Both the position numbers and the translations under genes were made by a program. DNA of 64,000 nucleotides. It comes from Alistipes communis (GTDB lineage Bacteria; Bacteroidota; Bacteroidia; Bacteroidales; Rikenellaceae). Location of the stretch: assembly GCF_006542665.1 (NCBI RefSeq), contig NZ_AP019735.1, positions 2,356,001 to 2,420,000 on the forward strand. Direction: 5' to 3'. Of this stretch, positions 59,240-64,000 are shown in pieces. Within the stretch, counting starts at the first letter, position 1, and each line of letters starts with the position of its first letter. Below the pieces are notes generated by a model. That model searched no databases. It saw only the letters and a list, made by a program, of their open reading frames with translations, and was not told the DNA's origin.

Positions 59240-61615
59240 TTACATCCGCCCCTTTTCGTCTCCGGCGCCGCTCTCGACCTTGCGGGCCTTGAACGTCTTG
59301 CCGGTCTTGAAGTTGTAGTTGACCGTCAGTACGAAGCGGCGGGGCTGCCAGTCGTTGGATACCCGCAGGTCGCGTACGAAGGTTTCGGTCTCAGCCACGA
59401 ACCGCTGCGAACGGTCGAAGAGGTTCGCTACCTGCGCCGTGAGTGTCAGACGGTTGTCCAGCAGGCGTTTTTTGAGGCTCAGCGTCACGCTGTGGTAACT
59501 CTTCATGTCGAGGTTGGCCTGCCGGAAGCGGCTCATGGCGTAGTATTCGGCTTCGATGAAGAACTTGCGCGGCAGCGTGAAGGTCGTTGCGGCGTTGGCG
59601 AAGGCGGCCCACGTCGTTCGCAGCGGTGCGTCGGCGGTGATGCGGTCGCGGCGGCAGATGCCCGTGAGGTTGGCGTTGAGCGTCCACCACTTCGTGAGTT
59701 GCAGGGGAATATTCGCCGCGGCGAAGTATTGCTCCGTGCGGTCGAGGTTCTCGAAACGCAGGTTGGTGATCGATGCGTCGGCGGCGTCGCTGCCGAAGAC
59801 CTGCGCGATCTCGTCGTGGTGGAGTTGGGCGCCGGCGCTGAGCGAATACTTTCCGGCGAAGACGGCCGTGAGCGAGAGGTTGTCGGTGTAGGCGGGCAGC
59901 AGGTCGGGGTTGCCCGACTGGTAGGTGTAGTCCGAAATCTGCATTCGCATCGGGTTGAGCGCCCAGAAGCCCGGCCGCGAGATGTTGCGGGCGTACTGCA
60001 CCGTGAGCGACCACAGTCCCGCCGCATCGAACGCATAGGTCAGGTTGGCGTTGGGAAAGAGGCTGAAATAACGCTGGCGCACGTCGCTGCCGTAACCCGT
60101 GGTGCGGGTATATTCGCCGCGCAGCCCCGCCACGACGTTCCAATGCCCCTTTTTCAGCGTCGCGGCGGCGTAGGCGGCCGTGATGTGTTCGGTATAGTCG
60201 GTGACGTAGCTGTACGTGTCGAGCGTCTCCCACCCCTCGGGGCGGAGGTAGCGGTAGAGCGCTTCGTTGTGCATGTCGTTGTAGGTGTACTTCGCGCCGG
60301 CGCGCAGCTGCCACGCCTCGCCGAGTCGCTTTTCGAGTGCGGCGTTGAGCGCCGCCACGTTGTAAAGCCCCCGCGTGCGGTCGTCGTAGGTCGAGTCGCG
60401 CACGATGCCGGCGGCGGTCGAGCGGACGAAACTGTCGTTGCCGTGGCGGCGGTTGTTGCGGCTGTAATCGGCCATGACTTTGAGCGTCGAGCCGAGCGTG
60501 TCGATGCGCCAGATGTAGTTGAAGGTGGCCGAGAAGGTATTGACGCGCTCCGAACCGTCGTAGAGGCTTTCGTTGCGGGTCAGCCGCTCCGCTTCGCGGA
60601 AGTCGGTCGACGAGCGGTTGGGCGAGCGGTCGCGGTCGATGTAGAAGTCGGCCTCGGCGCCGATGCTGTGCCGTTCGGAGATGTCGAAGATCGCGCCGGC
60701 GCGTCCGCCGCCGCAGTTGTCGCGGCCCCGCATTTCGGAGGAGGCGTCGAGCAGTGCGCCACCCGCACGGTATTCGGTGTGTTCGGCGGTTTTCGTGACA
60801 TGCAGCGGCACGACGCTCGCCCAGCCCGAAACGTTGAAGGTCCAGCGTCCTGCGTGGCCGTTGAGCGAAAGCGAGGGGTTGTAGCCTTCGATCTGCCGGC
60901 TCTGGCGCGTCGAGAACGAAAGGTCGCCCGTGAGCCCGTTGTCGCGCTGGCGGCGGAGCGTGATGCGGATGATGCCGGCCGCCGAGTCGGCGTCGTAGTC
61001 GGCACCGGCCTGCGGGATGACCTCGATGCGCTGGATCTCCTCCGATTTCAGCCCGCGCAGGTAGTTGAGCAGCTGCTCGGTGGACATGCGCACTTCGCGG
61101 TCGTTGATGTAGACCTTGACGCCCGATGCGCCGTTGATGGCGATCTTGTCGTCGGTGAGCCAGACGCCGGGCGCCTGTTTGAGCAGTTCGGTGCCGTCCT
61201 TGCCGAGCGCGACGGGCGAGCCTGCGATCTCCATGACGAACCGGTCGGCTTCGCGGCGGACGAGACTGGTCTTGACGACCACCTCCTGCATCTCGACCGA
61301 CGCGGGATGCAGTACGAATTCGCCCAGATCGCCCGGCGTATCGACGTCGCGTGTGAGCGTTTCGTAGCCGAGGTATTGGATCGTCAGGCGGTACCGGCCG
61401 GCCGGGACTTTGAGCGAGAACGACCCGTCTGCTGCGGTTGCCGTACCCGCCAACTGCGTTTCGGCGTCGAGCAGCACGACCGTGGCGTAGGCGACGGCCG
61501 TGCCGTCCGGATCGACGACCCGTCCCGTCGTCGGGGTTTGACGGGCGGCCGAGGCGTCGACGGCGAGGGCGGCGAAGAGCAGGAGCAGCGGCATACGGAG
61601 GAGATACTGTTTCAT
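59240..61615 (-). CDS. Outer-membrane beta-barrel protein of the TonB-receptor type (PF14905-like)
   Basis: A 791-residue outer-membrane protein. After the signal (ALAVDASA) comes a carboxypeptidase-regulatory-like domain (TTGRVVDPDGTAVAYATVVL; GRYRLTIQYLGYETL). A plug-like domain follows (VVVKTSLVRREADRFVMEIA; INGASGVKVYINDREVRM; LRGLKSEEIQRIEVI), then a roughly 500-residue barrel. This is the outer-membrane beta-barrel family PF14905 with a plug but no obvious TonB box. No SusD-like gene is adjacent, so it is not a Sus pair. It may import peptides, metals or siderophores, or act without transport. ATG 61615 begins the signal; the long upstream open frame is spurious. Confidence 0.87.
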   Translation of the reverse strand: MKQYLLRMPLLLLFAALAVDASAARQTPTTGRVVDPDGTAVAYATVVLLDAETQLAGTATAADGSFSLKVPAGRYRLTIQYLGYETLTRDVDTPGDLGEFVLHPASVEMQEVVVKTSLVRREADRFVMEIAGSPVALGKDGTELLKQAPGVWLTDDKIAINGASGVKVYINDREVRMSTEQLLNYLRGLKSEEIQRIEVIPQAGADYDADSAAGIIRITLRRQRDNGLTGDLSFSTRQSRQIEGYNPSLSLNGHAGRWTFNVSGWASVVPLHVTKTAEHTEYRAGGALLDASSEMRGRDNCGGGRAGAIFDISERHSIGAEADFYIDRDRSPNRSSTDFREAERLTRNESLYDGSERVNTFSATFNYIWRIDTLGSTLKVMADYSRNNRRHGNDSFVRSTAAGIVRDSTYDDRTRGLYNVAALNAALEKRLGEAWQLRAGAKYTYNDMHNEALYRYLRPEGWETLDTYSYVTDYTEHITAAYAAATLKKGHWNVVAGLRGEYTRTTGYGSDVRQRYFSLFPNANLTYAFDAAGLWSLTVQYARNISRPGFWALNPMRMQISDYTYQSGNPDLLPAYTDNLSLTAVFAGKYSLSAGAQLHHDEIAQVFGSDAADASITNLRFENLDRTEQYFAAANIPLQLTKWWTLNANLTGICRRDRITADAPLRTTWAAFANAATTFTLPRKFFIEAEYYAMSRFRQANLDMKSYHSVTLSLKKRLLDNRLTLTAQVANLFDRSQRFVAETETFVRDLRVSNDWQPRRFVLTVNYNFKTGKTFKARKVESGAGDEKGRM

Positions 61616-61654
61616 TTTCCGGTGGTTGTATGTTTCGATTGCTATTTTACGCTG

Positions 61655-61662
61655 CAAATATA
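61655..61662 (-). promoter_or_regulatory. -7 element of the outer-membrane barrel gene
   Basis: On the minus strand TATATTTG lies about 40 nt before the ATG, in a very AT-rich stretch (61640-61735). No -33 box at normal spacing. Confidence 0.4.
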
Positions 61663-62302
61663 TATATAAACGAATATAGTTTGTATTGCAAAGTAGTGAT
61701 TTTTTCAAAATATTTTTGTCACCTATTTTAAAAGTGCGGAAGAGGTGCGCCGGAAACGGCGGCGGAGCGGCGCGTATTGCGGCGGGGCAGGGATGCCCCT
61801 CGGCTTTCCATGCGAAAGAGGCTCGTCGGCGGCCGCCATAACCGGCCGCCGACGGGTTCGGCATGCGTGGGGCGGCGGAATGATGCGATGGCGCTCGGTT
61901 TGGATGGGTGCGGGCGGTTCCGGTGTTTTTAGCCTTCGTTGCCGGATCGGTCGCAGTGCGAAGGCGATGCGGCGGTGTGCACTTCGCCGGTGTTCGTGCG
62001 GTTCCGCCCGCTGTCGGCAGACTGCATCCGAAGCGGGGCGGATCGTCTTTTCGCGGGATTATGCCTTGTGGATAAGTCGATTGCGGGGTGGAGGGGCCGA
62101 TCCGTCCGCACCCGAAATCGAGCGGGCGTCGGGGCGAAACGATCCCTCTCGGGCGAAGTGCCGGACTCCTTGTGCAGCGCTCTTGCGGCAATGCGTTTCG
62201 GGGCGGGGATTCGTTTCCGGTGTGCAGGCGCGGTACGTCCCTCCCGCCGGGCCGCACCCGCTTCGGGTCACTGGTTTTTCTTTTGTTTTTCGTCGCCCGA
62301 AA
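61663..62302. other. Long gene-free stretch with one inverted repeat
   Basis: About 640 bases. The first 75 are AT-rich promoter-like sequence. The rest is GC-rich, with several overlapping open frames on both strands that lack domain character. A 12-bp perfect inverted repeat (61824-61835 with 61843-61854, 7-nt loop) without T-run is the only structure seen. No gene is supported. Confidence 0.5.
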
Positions 62303-62335
62303 ATTGAATTAATTGCGGAAAAATTTGTACTTTTG
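62303..62335 (+). promoter_or_regulatory. Promoter of plsC
   Basis: ATTG (62303-62306), 21-nt spacer, TACTTTTG (62328-62335), giving a leader of about 100 nt before the ATG at 62441. Confidence 0.6.
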
Positions 62336-62440
62336 CAAAATTAGAGCGGAAGGTCGGGCGGCGTGCATCGCCGGCCGACCCGCTGTGTCGAACCGTCCGC
62401 CGCAGGATGGAACCGACAATTAAAACTATTGACACGAAGC

Positions 62441-63175
62441 ATGTTGAGTATTTTGTACTACATCTGGCTGGCAGCGATCTGTACGGTAGTCCTCGTCCTG
62501 TCGGTCGCGGTGTTGGCGCTGACGTACCCGTTCCAGAAGTCGCGGCGCATCGTTCACGAGATGTCGCGGTATCTGGCATTGAGTTTTCTGCTGCCTTTCC
62601 CCCGTCGGGTGGAGGGGTTGGAGAACGTCGACCGCCGCGAGCGTTACGTCATCGTACTCAACCACCAGGCCATGGTCGACATCGGCGCGCTCTACCACGT
62701 GCCGCTCAATTTCCGCTGGGTTTCCAAGCGCGAAGTCTTCCGCATCCCCTTCTTCGGGCAGTTCCTGCTCGTCCACGGCGACATCTGCATCGACAGGGGA
62801 CGTGCCGCCGAGGCGTTGGAGCAGCTGCTCCGCGACGGCGGGCTGTGGTTGTCGCGCGGGGCTTCGGTGGCGATCTTTCCGGAGGGAACCCGCTCGAAGG
62901 ACGGTCAGATCCACCGATTCAAGGCCGGGGCTTTCACGTTGGCCAAAGAGGCCGGTGTGCCGATCCTTCCGGTCGTGCTCGACGGTACGCAGCGGGTGAT
63001 CGGCCGCAACCGCCTCTTCAATTGGCGCAACCGCATCACCGTGAAGGTGCTGCCGCCCGTGCCGGCGGCCGAGGTCGCGGCGACCGAGACCCACGTCCTG
63101 ATGGACGGCGTGCGCGAGCGGATGGCCGCAGCTCTGGCCGAGGTGCGCGGACAGGCGCGGCCGAATCGTAACTAA
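62441..63175 (+). CDS. plsC: 1-acyl-sn-glycerol-3-phosphate acyltransferase
   Basis: A 244-residue membrane enzyme that makes phosphatidic acid from lysophosphatidic acid. An N-terminal membrane segment (about 3-28, LYYIWLAAICTVVLVLSVAV) precedes the acyltransferase domain with block I NHQAMVD (H-x4-D), block III AIFPEGTRS and the GVPILPVVLDG segment. All are intact. ATG 62441 puts the membrane segment first; the frame is open upstream into the leader. parE follows after 82 nt and may be co-transcribed. Confidence 0.93.
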   Translation: MLSILYYIWLAAICTVVLVLSVAVLALTYPFQKSRRIVHEMSRYLALSFLLPFPRRVEGLENVDRRERYVIVLNHQAMVDIGALYHVPLNFRWVSKREVFRIPFFGQFLLVHGDICIDRGRAAEALEQLLRDGGLWLSRGASVAIFPEGTRSKDGQIHRFKAGAFTLAKEAGVPILPVVLDGTQRVIGRNRLFNWRNRITVKVLPPVPAAEVAATETHVLMDGVRERMAAALAEVRGQARPNRN

Positions 63176-63257
63176 CAATTTATAGACAAGGAGTTTCCGG
63201 TATCGCCGGCGGTCCGCCGCCGGAAGCGGGAGCCGCCGGACTCCGCACGACGCAATT

Positions 63258-64000
63258 ATGTCAGATTTACTCAATACCCCCGCCTCCTACGGCGACGACG
63301 CGATCGTAACCCTCACTCCGCGCGAGCACATCCGCCTGCGCCCCGGCATGTATATCGGCAAACTGGGCGACGGTTCGCAGCCCGACGACGGCATCTACGT
63401 GCTCATCAAGGAGGTCGTCGACAACTCGGTCGACGAGTTCATCATGGGCGCCGGCAAGCAGATCGAGATCACGGTGGTCGACAACGTGGTCACGGTGCGC
63501 GACTACGGGCGCGGCATTCCGCTCAAATCGCTCGCGGCGGCCGTCAGCGAGATGAATACCGGCGGCAAGTACGGCGGTACGGCCTTCAAGAAGACCGTCG
63601 GTCTGAACGGCGTGGGCGTCAAGGCCGTCAACATGCTTTCGAGCGAGTTCACCGCCCGTTCGGTGCGCGACGGCGAGGCCCGCACGGTCACCTTCGCGCA
63701 GGGCATCGAGCAGAGCGACCGCTGGGAGAGCGGCGTGGAGGAGCGCAACGGCACGCTGATCTCGTTCCGCGTGGACGAGGAGGTGTTCGGCGCCTACGCC
63801 TACAACATGGAGTACGTCGAGGAGATGGTGAAGAACTACACTTACCTCAACCTCGGCCTGACCTTCAAGCTCAACGGCCAGTCCTACGTCTCGAAGAACG
63901 GTCTGCTGGACCTGCTGAACGAGAAGATGTCCGACGCGCCGCTCTATGCGCCGATTCACCTCTCGGGCGACGACATCGAGGTGGCCATCACGCACGGGTC
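63258..64000 (+). CDS. parE: DNA topoisomerase IV subunit B (ParE), 5' part, cut by window end
   Basis: At least 247 codons, open to the end of the window. The GHKL ATPase motifs are intact: REHIRLRPGMYIGKLGDGSQ, KEVVDNSVDEFIMG (Asn/Glu of the Bergerat fold), VRDYGRGIPL and the lid GGKYGGTAFKKTVGLNGVGV. The IGKLGDGSQPDDGIYVLIKE wording matches Bacteroidota ParE rather than GyrB. It powers strand passage and decatenation with ParC. The rest lies outside the window. Confidence 0.9.
   Translation, partial: MSDLLNTPASYGDDAIVTLTPREHIRLRPGMYIGKLGDGSQPDDGIYVLIKEVVDNSVDEFIMGAGKQIEITVVDNVVTVRDYGRGIPLKSLAAAVSEMNTGGKYGGTAFKKTVGLNGVGVKAVNMLSSEFTARSVRDGEARTVTFAQGIEQSDRWESGVEERNGTLISFRVDEEVFGAYAYNMEYVEEMVKNYTYLNLGLTFKLNGQSYVSKNGLLDLLNEKMSDAPLYAPIHLSGDDIEVAITHG

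Noticed and set aside
59492..61669. A 725-codon plus-strand frame over the outer-membrane barrel gene
   Set aside because: Antisense shadow with Val/Arg/Gly bias and no motif.
61745..62344. A 199-codon frame in the gap before plsC
   Set aside because: Arg/Gly/Cys-rich, overlapped by frames on both strands, and it runs through the plsC promoter. No signal peptide, domain or ribosome-binding evidence.

Overview
This 64 kb window looks like chromosomal DNA of a GC-rich member of the Bacteroidales, most likely Rikenellaceae and plausibly Alistipes. That assignment is an inference from gene content and signals. The supporting signs are: a single-chain SecDF; a short Bacteroidota-type biosynthetic arginine decarboxylase; lipoproteins and outer-membrane barrels typical of the phylum; the DUF4831, GLUG, fimbrillin-like and GH97 families; and many promoters of the Bacteroidota kind (TTTG, 19-21 nt, TAnnTTTG). 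I saw no tRNA, rRNA, CRISPR array, insertion sequence or phage gene. The window is mostly core genome with some accessory surface and sensory genes.

Layout. 0.1-4 kb: outer-membrane barrel, AspT-type transporter, LacI regulator. 4-9.2 kb: arginine decarboxylase (-), membrane-anchored HU-like protein, then sigma-54 activator, LptE, a small TPR-like protein and SecG. 9.4-13.7 kb: metal transport (CDF exporter and ZupT importer) and a phosphate transporter with a PhoU-like tail. 13.8-16 kb (-): DUF2490 protein, a 46-residue membrane peptide, RuvA. 16.1-20 kb (+): OmpH/Skp-like lipoprotein, CdaA, and two FKBP-like lipoproteins, one with a long Tyr/Asn-rich insert. 20.5-26.8 kb: small HTH protein (-), DnaK, SecDF. 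27.1-32.7 kb: a tightly overlapped housekeeping operon (YbbR-like, CoaE, FolP, LolD-type ABC protein, TIGR02757, TrmN6), then DUF4831 and an AlkD-like protein. 32.8-39.3 kb: AraC regulator divergent from a three-gene RND efflux operon. 39.4-44.2 kb (-): degenerate M23 peptidase, Dxr, RseP, RadA. 45-48.7 kb (-): Wza, Wzc and a HAD protein. 48.8-55.3 kb (+): GH13 enzyme, TIR-WG protein, TPM protein, LemA, GH97. 55.4-61.6 kb (-): fimbrillin/GLUG/SGNH fusion and an outer-membrane barrel of the TonB-receptor type. 62.4 kb to the end: PlsC and the start of ParE.

The most unusual non-coding feature is a family of about 74-bp tandem repeats present at two distant loci. Each intact unit carries a complete Bacteroidota-type promoter with 20-21 nt spacing, and both arrays point into a housekeeping operon: YbbR-CoaE-FolP at 27 kb, and M23-Dxr-RseP-RadA at 44 kb. 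Other notable features are a 48-bp perfect palindrome with no loop between the small HTH gene and dnaK, a Tyr/Asn-rich expansion placed exactly in the FKBP 80s loop, a TIR-PEGA-WG protein with near-identical 102-bp repeats, and a fimbrillin-GLUG-SGNH esterase fusion. Many genes end at clear hairpin terminators, which makes most operon boundaries readable.
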